A DNA stretch of 64,000 nt from Candidatus Saccharimonadota bacterium (GTDB lineage: Bacteria > Patescibacteriota > Saccharimonadia > Saccharimonadales > Saccharimonadaceae). The notes beneath the pieces are model-generated. The model had not been told where the DNA came from. It worked only from the letters and a program-made list of their open reading frames with translations, and searched no databases. The translations under genes and the position numbers were made by a program. The stretch spans positions 405,926-469,925 of the forward strand of contig QJZZ01000001.1 in NCBI GenBank assembly GCA_003246575.1. Direction: 5' to 3'. This document shows positions 24,621 through 32,673 of this stretch, piece after piece; positions within the stretch are counted from its first letter, which is position 1, and each line of letters begins with the position of its first letter.

Positions 24621-25255
24621 CGTACGATCTGACTATAATTCCCTGAAAGATACTGCAGGTAACTAGTGAATTCATCATCTAGATCAACAATAGCCTGCAC
24701 AATATCCCTCCTATCTGCGTCTGGGATATTGGGTAGATTACGAAGCCGGTGGAGTTCTACCTTGCGATCATGAAGCTGATCAAGCCTCCAGAAGAACTCG
24801 TAGCGCCTGAGATATAGTTTTAGTTTGCGCCACATATATTCGGCGATTGGGTCGGCTTTAGGTACAATCCCTCCACTATCGGTTCTTTCAAAATACTCGT
24901 TAAAGTCCATGCATGGGTCATAGTAGCCCATGTCCTCTGTCGTAGGCTCTTCCGGGTCATCTGTAGCCCAGTCATTGCTTTTCGCTCGGTTGATCTGAGG
25001 GCATGCATATACGAGATTTCCGTATACCGTTTCTAGTGCTGTAAATTTTGCAAGCTTTACAGCATCAGTAATTTTAGGCTTTTGGGGAGCAAAATGATCA
25101 ATTTGAAAGCCGCCTGCCCACCACATATCTCGGCAGTCAGTATAGCCACACCTATGATTGAAATCTTGCGCTAGCTGTTCACGATAATCTTGGTAGTTGG
25201 TCTTTTGTAGCCCTGTGTATGTTCTTTGCGGACTACTGTTGCGAAATGTCTTCAT
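24617..25255 (-). CDS. HNH endonuclease-like protein
   Basis: 212 residues. Core NHRCGYTDC, GGFQIDHFAPQKP, YGNLVYACPQINRAKSN: D53-H54, N80 and N89/N94 fit a beta-beta-alpha-metal HNH site, and the four Cys/His surrounding it a structural zinc. The C-terminal 100 residues are helical with many charged residues. Its start lies 23 bases inside the receiver gene and its stop overlaps the methyltransferase by 4, so the four proteins are made together. Likely the DNA-cutting arm of the system. Confidence 0.8.
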   Translation of the reverse strand: MKTFRNSSPQRTYTGLQKTNYQDYREQLAQDFNHRCGYTDCRDMWWAGGFQIDHFAPQKPKITDAVKLAKFTALETVYGNLVYACPQINRAKSNDWATDDPEEPTTEDMGYYDPCMDFNEYFERTDSGGIVPKADPIAEYMWRKLKLYLRRYEFFWRLDQLHDRKVELHRLRNLPNIPDADRRDIVQAIVDLDDEFTSYLQYLSGNYSQIVR

Positions 25256-25895
25256 ATGCTTTGAGCCTATTAATTAAGTCGTCCGTTTTTGTTAGCAATT
25301 CTCCTAGTCTTGTATCATTGGTGCTGGTGAGAACCTCTTTGGGTATACCCCTAGCGTCAGCATCCAAAATTTCATCAAGAAAATCGTCGAGTCGAATTGA
25401 CTCATCTTCTTCATCTGCAGAGAGTCCTATGTCGGTTGCTCGCTTCTGCGCTAACTGCTCAAGCTTCTCCTCGGCTTCTTTAATATCATTCTGATACTGC
25501 TCGACCTTAGCGATAATTCTGGCGCTAAACGCAGGTCGTAGTTCATCACTTAAGTACTCTTTCTTACTACGAACCTTTTCGATATCAAGCCCCTTAACAC
25601 TTTCGATAGCTCCCTGATCTTGATTGGTAAGGAGCATTGTCGGAAAATGAGGAAATCTCCTTAGGAAGTCGATTAAAACAGCATCTCCATCGAAGCCGCA
25701 GCCACTCTTTTCGTTAAGGTGATAGTCGACGATAAGATAATCAAATTCTTTTTCACTTAACTTATCAATGAGATTGGAAAACTGGATATCGCTAAAATCG
25801 ACAGTTTCAACCTCAAAAACGTCTATGAACTTTCGCTTAAACTGACGAATTTCACCCTCGTCTTCATCGATGTACATTACTTTAAGCGGATTCAT
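25233..25895 (-). CDS. Receiver-domain protein without DNA-binding output
   Basis: 220 residues. The receiver (REC) domain covers 1-120: acidic pocket D10-E11-D12, phospho-acceptor LIVDYHL (Asp near 57), LLTNQD (Thr near 90) and SKK (Lys near 111). An insert after the acceptor (NEKSGCGFDGDAV) is longer than usual. The remainder is acidic coiled coil (KVEQYQNDIKEAEEKLEQL) with no DNA-binding domain, so output is by protein contact, plausibly with the HNH protein. ATG overlaps the end of the kinase gene (4 bases). Confidence 0.85.
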   Translation of the reverse strand: MNPLKVMYIDEDEGEIRQFKRKFIDVFEVETVDFSDIQFSNLIDKLSEKEFDYLIVDYHLNEKSGCGFDGDAVLIDFLRRFPHFPTMLLTNQDQGAIESVKGLDIEKVRSKKEYLSDELRPAFSARIIAKVEQYQNDIKEAEEKLEQLAQKRATDIGLSADEEDESIRLDDFLDEILDADARGIPKEVLTSTNDTRLGELLTKTDDLINRLKAYEDISQQ

Positions 25896-28219
25896 GACTT
25901 TGCTCCTCGCGGCAATGCAATTGTAAGGGTAAACCCATCCGGGTTTTCGATAATATTTATTTCGCCCTTACTCTCATCAACGATACTTTTAACCAAATAC
26001 ATACCCATGCCGGTGCCGATTGCTTTACCCGTGCTATCCCTCTTGGTTGTTTTTTGAGGTAGGAATATTTGACTTGGATTCGTCTTAAAGCTTTCATCTA
26101 GCCCAGCCCCATTGTCTTTGTAGGTAATAAGATATCTCTTTTGCGACGACTTGCAGGTAATTTCTATGCTTCTACTATCACGGTTCTTCTTTCTGGCAAA
26201 GGACTCAACCGAATTGATTATCAGATTGTTAAAAATAGTGTCCAGGTCAATTGGAAATAATCTTACTAACGCGTCATCTTCACTTTGGATGTTTAGAGCA
26301 ATTCGACGCTCTTTCAGTAGATTTGACCAGTTCTGCTTTAGACCGTCAAAGTAGTCGTTAAGATATATGGATGAGAGTTTTCGACGATCTCTTTTTAGCG
26401 GCATAAGGGCATAGTTCAACCACTCTTTAATGCTGTAGTCCGTCTTTTCCATATCATCTAGTAGAATGAAGGGATTCTGCTCTTCTTTTAAGAGCCTTAG
26501 CTGCTCATCTTTAATGAGTGGCTGTACTAACTCGCGAAGGTCTTTAGTCCTTGTAGATAGATTATTTTCCAGCGCTCTTAGCTCATGTGCGGCAGCTGCG
26601 GTTATCAAACCGGCACTCGCAAGACTACGAAGAATCTTAATTTCTTCATTCTTATCCTCGATCTCTTCTTCTTGGACGGCATACGCTGCGGCCAAGTCCT
26701 GCGCATCTGCGGCGGCATTTGCGCCATTTGTAGAAGTTGCAGTCGGCTGGGTGTCTGGATCGTCACTCTGCTTCTTATTTAATCGGTCCGCAACCTCTTT
26801 GCCGCGCTGCTTCTTACTCTCGTTCTCATTTTCAACTTTGTATAGTTCAGCAAGAGGATAAAACGTATGGTTTCTGTCCTCTTCAAGCAAAGCAATAATT
26901 TCCAAGACGACGTTTTTAAATAGACGAAACGTATCATTTTCTTTAATACCTTCTCGGCTCGACTTGTCCTCAAGCTGAAGGTTCTTGATCCGAGAGATAT
27001 TAATACCACCCGAAAGCTGGTTTGGTCCGAAACGGAAGCCAGTAGGCGCTTGACCAGCACCGCCAGGACTTCTGGCTTTTCGCTCACCGAGCCTTAGCCA
27101 ATCATCGCCGGTTTCTCCGTATGGTCTAACTCTGAAGTTATCTCGAAATACTTTAATGCCGCCAAAGCGACTAAGCCATTCTTTGCGTCTTGAGTAGTCA
27201 GAATTTTTATAAGGGAACTTTTTCGAATCGTTACTGCCAGGCGGCTGATTTTTCATGAAGATTATTGTCATCGAGAAATCGCCTAATTTTTCGACATCTT
27301 CAGAAAAGTCTTTTAGCCCAGGAATTATATCGTATAGGCTATATTCCCTCGTATAGCTACCTTTTTGAAATGTTTCCAGATCGTAAGGGAACTCTTTCAT
27401 AGCAGGATTATTAAAGACTGCAGAATATTGCTTACTAAGAGCAGCCACATCCAACTCATTCCTGTAGATTGTTGCATGTATCTTGTTTGTCTTACTGTCG
27501 TAGGTTGCAAACATCTTTGAGTCGAAGTCGTCTTCCGTTATCGGGCTAACTTCGCCGAATTGACCTGGAAACTCAGATGCAAATAGGCTAATTGTAAACC
27601 CATCCTCCTCAGTATTCGGGACTAGCGTTTCGAGATTTTCATATAGCTTCGTGATGTCATCCTTGGACCAGCTATCTCTTAATCTGGAAATGCGAAGCAC
27701 CGTACCATGATCAGAAAGGGCGCTACCAACCTCCTTTTTATATTGTTCAGGCAAGATTGAGGCTAGTTTAAGGTTCGAGACTTCGTCATATTCGGCAGTG
27801 ATTTCACTGATTGACTTTGCAGCTGCCTCGAACGACTCCCACTCTACTTCCCATTGAAATCCACTATTTGAATTTTCTGGAACTGTATACATCAGCGCGC
27901 CGCCGCCTAGACGATCCATAGCAAAGCGACCGATGCCTTTTGCTCCTGTTTTTACACGCTTTTTCTTGGTATACGGATTTACTTCTTTATTGTCCGTACC
28001 TATCGTCATCCATTCATTTTCTATGACACTACTTGTCATACCGCTTCCATTATCAATAATGAAGAGATCTTGCTCATGGAAGATGATAAACGCGTTTGTC
28101 GCGTCTGCATCGTGGGCATTTTTAACAAGTTCAATAAGTGCGCCTTCGGCGTTGCTAACATTCTCTCGTCCGATTAGCCGCGCGGTACGTGATGATACTT
28201 TGAATGGAATTTTAGTCAT
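25892..28219 (-). CDS. Dual-GHKL histidine kinase
   Basis: 775 residues from the ATG ending at 28219 (AGGGGA upstream; an in-frame TTG eight codons earlier is less likely). Domains: N-terminal MORC/Hsp90-like GHKL ATPase (ALIELVKNAHDADA, IIDNGSGM, GAKGIGRFAMDRLG, near 27-104) with its transducer region (GGIKVFRDNFRVRPYG); an Ala-rich linker and coiled coil near 490-535; a DHp helix TAAAAHELRALENNL with phospho-acceptor His near 545; and a second, kinase-type HATPase (NNLIINSVESF, YKDNGAGL, IFLPQKTTK, GTGMGMYLVKSI, 660-745). No membrane segment, so it senses something in the cytoplasm. First gene of the operon. Confidence 0.9.
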   Translation of the reverse strand: MTKIPFKVSSRTARLIGRENVSNAEGALIELVKNAHDADATNAFIIFHEQDLFIIDNGSGMTSSVIENEWMTIGTDNKEVNPYTKKKRVKTGAKGIGRFAMDRLGGGALMYTVPENSNSGFQWEVEWESFEAAAKSISEITAEYDEVSNLKLASILPEQYKKEVGSALSDHGTVLRISRLRDSWSKDDITKLYENLETLVPNTEEDGFTISLFASEFPGQFGEVSPITEDDFDSKMFATYDSKTNKIHATIYRNELDVAALSKQYSAVFNNPAMKEFPYDLETFQKGSYTREYSLYDIIPGLKDFSEDVEKLGDFSMTIIFMKNQPPGSNDSKKFPYKNSDYSRRKEWLSRFGGIKVFRDNFRVRPYGETGDDWLRLGERKARSPGGAGQAPTGFRFGPNQLSGGINISRIKNLQLEDKSSREGIKENDTFRLFKNVVLEIIALLEEDRNHTFYPLAELYKVENENESKKQRGKEVADRLNKKQSDDPDTQPTATSTNGANAAADAQDLAAAYAVQEEEIEDKNEEIKILRSLASAGLITAAAAHELRALENNLSTRTKDLRELVQPLIKDEQLRLLKEEQNPFILLDDMEKTDYSIKEWLNYALMPLKRDRRKLSSIYLNDYFDGLKQNWSNLLKERRIALNIQSEDDALVRLFPIDLDTIFNNLIINSVESFARKKNRDSRSIEITCKSSQKRYLITYKDNGAGLDESFKTNPSQIFLPQKTTKRDSTGKAIGTGMGMYLVKSIVDESKGEINIIENPDGFTLTIALPRGAKS

Positions 28220-28567
28220 TAAAGTTATTTCCCCTGCAGACAAAATATATTGCTTACTCTCATCATATCACCTCTGATGTATATATGAGTAAAACTGCAG
28301 TAGTATATTCATACCATTGGGGAATCTGAGAGCGTTTTTACCAATTTCAACTACTTTTGATTGCTTTTGAGCCTAATATTCATAGCAATATTAATCAAAA
28401 TATTACTCAAATATAGGCGGGGTGGTCGCCCTTTGTCTCTGTTAACTAGACTCCGCAGTATAAATACCGAATTTATGGGGGCAACTTTTTCAAGTATTTT
28501 TTCTGTACGCATTTTACATATGCAGCACCTCTATCATGCGCGTATGGCATATATAGGTCAGAAACTA
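28220..28567. other. Intergenic region upstream of the kinase operon
   Basis: 348 bases without a convincing gene. It holds the leftward promoter of the kinase operon (a minus-strand extended -10, TGaTATGAT, near 28264-28272) and AT-rich sequence beyond it. Confidence 0.4.
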
Positions 28568-28702
28568 TATAATAAACACTGTCTAAAACCAGTATCAATT
28601 CATCGCATTTTGCGTGTTTATGCCAAAAAATGGGCGACTCGCGTAAAAGTATTCGGCGTAAGCTGATACTGGTTTTAGACGACCTGCGGGTCGTCCTTTT
28701 TT
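28568..28702 (+). ncRNA. Candidate structured RNA with 17-bp closing stem
   Basis: TATAAT (28568-28573) predicts an RNA starting near 28580. GTCTAAAACCAGTATCA (28581-28597) pairs perfectly with TGATACTGGTTTTAGAC (28664-28680), enclosing 66 bases that can fold further (TTTATGCC with GGCGTAAG). A terminator GACGACC-TGC-GGTCGTC plus TTTTTT (28678-28702) overlaps the last three stem bases. No open reading frame fits. The -35 is weak. Confidence 0.6.
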
Positions 28703-28738
28703 ATGGACACCGCTAAAAACTAAACGGAGGTCCATGAC

Positions 28739-29152
28739 ATGAAAGACAAGACAATATTTAAGAAGTGGTGGTTTTGGGCAATAGCCGTAGTCATCATACT
28801 TGGAGCTGTTGGCTCATTAGGTCAAAGCGATAAAGATGATACAGCCAACACTGCAAACAACTCTCCAAGCGCTAGTATCAACCCTTCTACGCTGCCAAAG
28901 CTTAACGCAGATGACTACAAAGGCAAGGAAGGTCTGGTTGTTTACAAAGAGCTGCAGACTAAAGGCTATAAAGTAGATGCTGCGTTTGAAAACCAAGCAC
29001 TAACCGATATTAACGGTAAAGCATCCGACTTGTTCGAGCCACTTGATCCAAACAAGGCTGATGATAAGCAATCGGTGGACGCATTTGTGGTCGGTAGTTT
29101 AGTGCAGGACGGTGACAGCGTAATGCTGACTATTGCTAAGTCATCCAACTAA
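28739..29152 (+). CDS. Small membrane-anchored extracellular protein
   Basis: 137 residues. N-terminal WWFWAIAVVIILGAVGSLG is a membrane anchor after KDKTIFKK; a Ser/Asn/Pro-rich linker (35-55) leads to a small outer domain with YKGKEGLVVYKELQTKGY, reminiscent of PASTA-like repeats (not certain). CGGAGG precedes the ATG. It is cargo of the integrative element, between two RNA candidates, and could alter the surface. No Cys lipobox. Confidence 0.65.
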   Translation: MKDKTIFKKWWFWAIAVVIILGAVGSLGQSDKDDTANTANNSPSASINPSTLPKLNADDYKGKEGLVVYKELQTKGYKVDAAFENQALTDINGKASDLFEPLDPNKADDKQSVDAFVVGSLVQDGDSVMLTIAKSSN

Positions 29153-29159
29153 AATGCGA

Positions 29160-29349
29160 TATACTAGAAATACAATTAACTACCGTATTTCATGTAGTAG
29201 CTAAGAAGCGGAGACGAGCCGCTTAAAATACAACGGGGCTACACTAATACTTGAAATGTAAGTAACGAGAACGACTCGGTAAAAACGGGCTTACTACGCG
29301 GACTAACTGAAGTGTTTCACTTCACGGAGTCACGAAATGCCCGTTTTTT
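29160..29349 (+). ncRNA. Candidate structured RNA upstream of the integrase
   Basis: TATACT (29160-29165) predicts an RNA from about 29172. Nested pairing: TAC+ATTTCA (29181-29192) with TGAAAT+GTA (29252-29260); GTAGC (29197-29201) with GCTAC (29238-29242); AAGCGG (29206-29211) with CCGCTT (29219-29224). Then CGAG/CTCG (29266-29278) and a terminator AAAACGGGC (29282-29290) with GCCCGTTTT (29339-29347) and a T6 run, whose long loop carries GAAGTG/CACTTC (29309-29323). It matches no RNA class I know (not tmRNA, 6S, RNase P or SRP). Confidence 0.6.
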
Positions 29350-29471
29350 CGTTACAAAATAATATTGATTTAGAGTTAGTATCTCTTCTTCATTTGCTCG
29401 CAATTTTCACCGAAGCCGAAGAGCAAGCAAAGCCCTATTTAATCAAGGATGGCTACAAAATCGTATTTTAA
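29337..29471 (+). CDS. Possible 44-residue protein upstream of the integrase
   Basis: ATG 29337 to TAA 29469-29471: MPVFSLQNNIDLELVSL, then LLHLLAIFTEAEEQAK and LIKDGYKIVF. Amphipathic helix plus a short strand; looks protein-like, but the ATG lies inside the terminator stem of the RNA candidate and there is no ribosome site. It might be an excision factor, or not a gene. Confidence 0.3.
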   Translation: MPVFSLQNNIDLELVSLLHLLAIFTEAEEQAKPYLIKDGYKIVF

Positions 29472-29523
29472 ACCCATAGCCTAAAGAAGCTCTAACTTTG
29501 AACATGAATTATATAATGGTGAC

Positions 29524-31218
29524 ATGTCTGAACTAGCCAACACCCAAGACTTACTAAAACTTCTTCAGTCGAGTCAAGCTAAAGCACCTAAAGACGTTGA
29601 TACGGCTACAGTTCGGTATGCCCTCTATACTAGAAAGTCTACGACAAGTGAGGACCGACAGGCTTCTTCTATCGAGGATCAGATAGATGATTGTTATGAG
29701 AAAGTTATAATCCCAAACAATCTCAACGTAGTGAAGACCTATCAAGAGAGTTATTCCGCGAAGGTCGCCGATCTGCGAGAACAGTTCAATGCAATGATTA
29801 AGGAAATCGAGAGCGGTAACATCGACGGTATCATAGCTTGGCATCCCGACAGGCTTTCTCGAAATATGAAAGAAGCGGGGGCTATCATTGACCTTGTTGA
29901 CAGAGGTGCGGTAAAAGACCTCCAATTCGCAACATTTACATTTGAAAATACACCTGCAGGAAAAATGCTCTTGGGCATTACATTTGTTATGGCAAAGCAA
30001 TATTCAGAACACCTTGCGGAAAGTGTTGATAGGGGTAACAAACGTGCAGTTGAGGATGGTGAGTTCATCGGTAAATTTAAACATGGCTACATCGTGGATA
30101 TTAACCGGTACTTTACACCAGACCCATTGAGTTTCGAGAAGGTTCAGCATATGTTCGAGATGGCGCTAAACGGCAAGTCGCAGAAAGATATTCGTCTTTG
30201 GATAAATGAGCAAAACTACACTGTTCAGAAGCGTCAAGGCGGACCTCACGAACCACATAAATGGGATAAGGACGATGTATCAAAACTTCTCCGCGATCCC
30301 CATTACGTCGGCGTTCATAAATGGGGTAAGACATTTACCGATCTAACCAGCCTATATGACTTCAAGCCGATGCTTACCGTCAGTGAATTCCTATCAATCA
30401 ACAAAATCGACAGTCTAGATGACGCTAAGGTCTTGGCGATTCATAGACCTAAGGGAGGTAATATACAGGCCGACTTACTACGAGGCTTAGTTTATTGCGG
30501 AAGGTGTAATAAGACACTTACATCGATGCTTGTGCCGAAGAAAAATGAGCTTACGGGCGAGATCATTGAGAAGCGTTACTATTACAAATGCGAGACAACG
30601 GCTTGCCCTATGCGTAATAAGTCCGCACGAGGAGGATTTGTAGTAAACACAGCCCAAGAATTCTTTAGGCAATATTTGTTTATAACTAAGAGTAACTATG
30701 CGGAGTATCTCAAGCAGGCAAATATAGAAGTGAAGCGAAAAACTACAGAACTTGATTCTACTATAGCGAAATTAAAGACGCTCGTAGCCAATAAAGAGCA
30801 GATTTATGAAAAGACAAAGGATTTAGTTAGGGATAACCCGGAGTTTAAAGACCATTACGACCTCGATAAGCATGTTAAGCAAATCAATAAGTTGAGTACT
30901 GATTATAAACGCGCAATCAAGCAAAAAGACAATATTAAAGCTACGATTCCAACTTTTCAAGAATATCTCAAACTTTTGGAAACCACCCCCGTTATTCTTG
31001 GCAAAATACGGGACATGGAGACCATGGATGCATTGCTCCGAATTTTCTTCTCTAACTTTATTATTCACCCGGCAAAAGATGGTACTTTTCGGGGGTCGAC
31101 AGTGTCTTATAAACTAAACGAACCCTGGAAAGGGTTCGTAGATACCAATGATTTCGTTCTTGGTGCGGGTAAGGAGACTCTAACTCCTGGCCTCTTCCAT
31201 GGCAAGGAAGCGCTCTAA
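29524..31218 (+). CDS. Large serine recombinase (integrase)
   Basis: 564 residues. Resolvase domain RYALYTRKSTTSEDRQASS (catalytic Ser near 39), GIIAWHPDRLSRN (catalytic Arg), then the recombinase domain, a zinc ribbon CGRC...CETTAC and a coiled coil (about 400-485). TATAAT at 29512-29517 puts transcription start on the ATG (leaderless). The reading frame runs through the right att core into the tRNA-Gly gene: the last 12 residues after GKETL (TPGLFHGKEAL) come from chromosomal tRNA sequence. In the excised circle the frame would instead end GKETLDS-stop. Confidence 0.92.
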   Translation: MSELANTQDLLKLLQSSQAKAPKDVDTATVRYALYTRKSTTSEDRQASSIEDQIDDCYEKVIIPNNLNVVKTYQESYSAKVADLREQFNAMIKEIESGNIDGIIAWHPDRLSRNMKEAGAIIDLVDRGAVKDLQFATFTFENTPAGKMLLGITFVMAKQYSEHLAESVDRGNKRAVEDGEFIGKFKHGYIVDINRYFTPDPLSFEKVQHMFEMALNGKSQKDIRLWINEQNYTVQKRQGGPHEPHKWDKDDVSKLLRDPHYVGVHKWGKTFTDLTSLYDFKPMLTVSEFLSINKIDSLDDAKVLAIHRPKGGNIQADLLRGLVYCGRCNKTLTSMLVPKKNELTGEIIEKRYYYKCETTACPMRNKSARGGFVVNTAQEFFRQYLFITKSNYAEYLKQANIEVKRKTTELDSTIAKLKTLVANKEQIYEKTKDLVRDNPEFKDHYDLDKHVKQINKLSTDYKRAIKQKDNIKATIPTFQEYLKLLETTPVILGKIRDMETMDALLRIFFSNFIIHPAKDGTFRGSTVSYKLNEPWKGFVDTNDFVLGAGKETLTPGLFHGKEAL

Positions 31219-31236
31219 CAACTGAGCTATACCCGC
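31161..31236 (-). tRNA. tRNA-Gly(GCC), CCA encoded, integration target
   Basis: Minus-strand cloverleaf: acceptor GCGGGTA with TACCCGC, D-arm GCTCAGTTGTTAGAGC, anticodon arm CTTCC-TTGCCAT-GGAAG (GCC), T-arm with loop TTAGAGT; CCA at 31161-31163. Its 3' part contains the right att core 31166-31182, so the intact tRNA is rebuilt by the element. Confidence 0.95.
31166..31182 (+). repeat. Right attachment site core
   Basis: CGGGTAAGGAGACTCTA, identical to 20680-20696. It lies within the tRNA-Gly acceptor and T-arm and within the integrase reading frame at once. Confidence 0.85.
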
Positions 31237-31339
31237 ATACGGTGATAGCATGAGAGATTATAGGCGAGTGCGCGGCAAATTTCAAGGGCTATCTACCGAT
31301 ATTTCGCCAAATACGCTACGATAAAGGCAAAGGATAAGC

Positions 31340-32620
31340 ATGTTCGACGCGTATATATACAAAAAACTCACTGATTACGTTATCAAATACCAGCAGGCGC
31401 ACCCAGAAGTGAAGCTGATTGCTGTCGTTGGGAGTAATGACAAGGCGATGACGCGCCAGGCGATCGGTACGGTGCTTGCCCAGACTAAGCGTGTGCGACT
31501 GCATGAGCACGCGCCCCATTCACGGTTTGCGACGCCTCTGGCGGTACTGGGTATCGCGTTGCCAGAGAATCCAGGCAACATTCTCCAATGGCGTGCAGTA
31601 TTCGAGGCGGCCAAGCGACGTATCGCCGATGCGCCATCTGTCGATGTTATAGTCCAAGAATTGACCGTGCGCAAACCAGGCGACATGGCGGAATTCGCTC
31701 GCTACCTCAGGCCATCGGTGGCAGTTATCACATCCGTTGCACCAGAGAACATGGAGGCATTCGGCACGATGGACGCACTGGCACAGGAGTATCTCGCCGT
31801 CGGCGACATGAGCGAGCTCGTCATCGTCAACCGCGAAACTGTCGATAGTCGCTACGCTGAGTATGAGCACAATCCGAATATCACGACGTATGGCGGTAGC
31901 AATTTGGCTGAGTACTGGATCGAAGCGGACGATATCTATGGTCCGAATGGCACACCTGTCGAGATCAACGGCCCAGAATTTGCGACGCCTATCGCAACGA
32001 CCGTCCAACTCGTTGGTCGTCCCGCGCTGCTGCCTGCGCTTGCGGGTGCAGTCGTTGGCGCTAAGCTCTCATCAACCCCGGAATTCATCGCGGCAGGACT
32101 CAGTTCGCTTCGCACGCTGCCGGGACGAATGAATCCGCTCCATGGCATGGCGCAAACGCTCGTCCTTGACGACACCTATCGCGCACATCCGGTGACTGCA
32201 ACGGCAAGTTTACAGACGCTCTATGACTTCGACGCAGCTGCGCAACGAATCGCCATCTTTAGTTCGATTCCTGATCTCGGCACGATGTCGCAAGCCGAGC
32301 ACCAGGCGATAGGGCAGATGTGTAATCCTGACTTACTATCATGGGTGGTGACTGTTGGTGATGAAGCGAACCGATATTTGGCGAGTGCAGCACGCGGCAA
32401 GGGGTGTCAGGTCAAGCAGTGCAAGACAGCGATCGAAGCTGGTGAATTCGTGCGCACGGTTGCCGAGCAGGGTGCAGTTATCCTCGTCGAGGGTTCGAGC
32501 CCAGCAACTTACCTCGAAGAAACGACCAAAATACTCTGCGTTGTATCCGAGGAACAGAAGATCGTTCGCTCGACACCTGAATGGCTCGAAAAAAAGCGCG
32601 TATTTTTCGACAACATTTAG
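31340..32620 (+). CDS. Mur ligase-like protein with degenerate P-loop
   Basis: 426 residues with MurF-like layout but a broken ATP site: the P-loop reads VVGSNDKAMTRQ where active Mur ligases have GTNGKTT (compare GSVGKTT in 3206-4486). The central block LPGRMNPLHGMAQTLVLDDTYRAHP is well kept (MurF DDSYNANP). The carbamoylated-Lys and EVG regions are replaced (VIVQELTVRKPGDM). It is the same length as the MurF-like ligase of the wall operon, so it may be a non-catalytic partner or have a new role. AAAGGAT before the ATG. Monocistronic, directly beside the integration target tRNA. Confidence 0.75.
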   Translation: MFDAYIYKKLTDYVIKYQQAHPEVKLIAVVGSNDKAMTRQAIGTVLAQTKRVRLHEHAPHSRFATPLAVLGIALPENPGNILQWRAVFEAAKRRIADAPSVDVIVQELTVRKPGDMAEFARYLRPSVAVITSVAPENMEAFGTMDALAQEYLAVGDMSELVIVNRETVDSRYAEYEHNPNITTYGGSNLAEYWIEADDIYGPNGTPVEINGPEFATPIATTVQLVGRPALLPALAGAVVGAKLSSTPEFIAAGLSSLRTLPGRMNPLHGMAQTLVLDDTYRAHPVTATASLQTLYDFDAAAQRIAIFSSIPDLGTMSQAEHQAIGQMCNPDLLSWVVTVGDEANRYLASAARGKGCQVKQCKTAIEAGEFVRTVAEQGAVILVEGSSPATYLEETTKILCVVSEEQKIVRSTPEWLEKKRVFFDNI

Positions 32621-32673
32621 CGTAAGTGCTATCATACAAGCAATGTTCATGAATTAATAAGGGGATAATGATC

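Larger units (their letters stand above)
20680..31182 (+). mobile_element. Integrative element in tRNA-Gly(GCC)
   Basis: About 10.5 kb bounded by the 17-base direct repeat CGGGTAAGGAGACTCTA (20680-20696 and 31166-31182); the right copy is the 3' end of an intact tRNA-Gly. Adjacent bases also match (aggtacgggt against tggtgcgggt). The integrase gene lies at the right end. Cargo: HEPN-like ATPase, zinc-finger protein, methyltransferase, HNH nuclease, receiver protein, GHKL kinase, two structured RNA candidates and a small secreted protein. Coding is AT-richer than the core genes around it. No conjugation genes, so it is an integrative island or relies on others for transfer. Confidence 0.85.

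Noticed and set aside
28581..28680. CRISPR or tracrRNA from the GTTTTAGA-like arm
   Set aside because: Only one inverted pair, no spaced direct repeats and no cas genes in the window.
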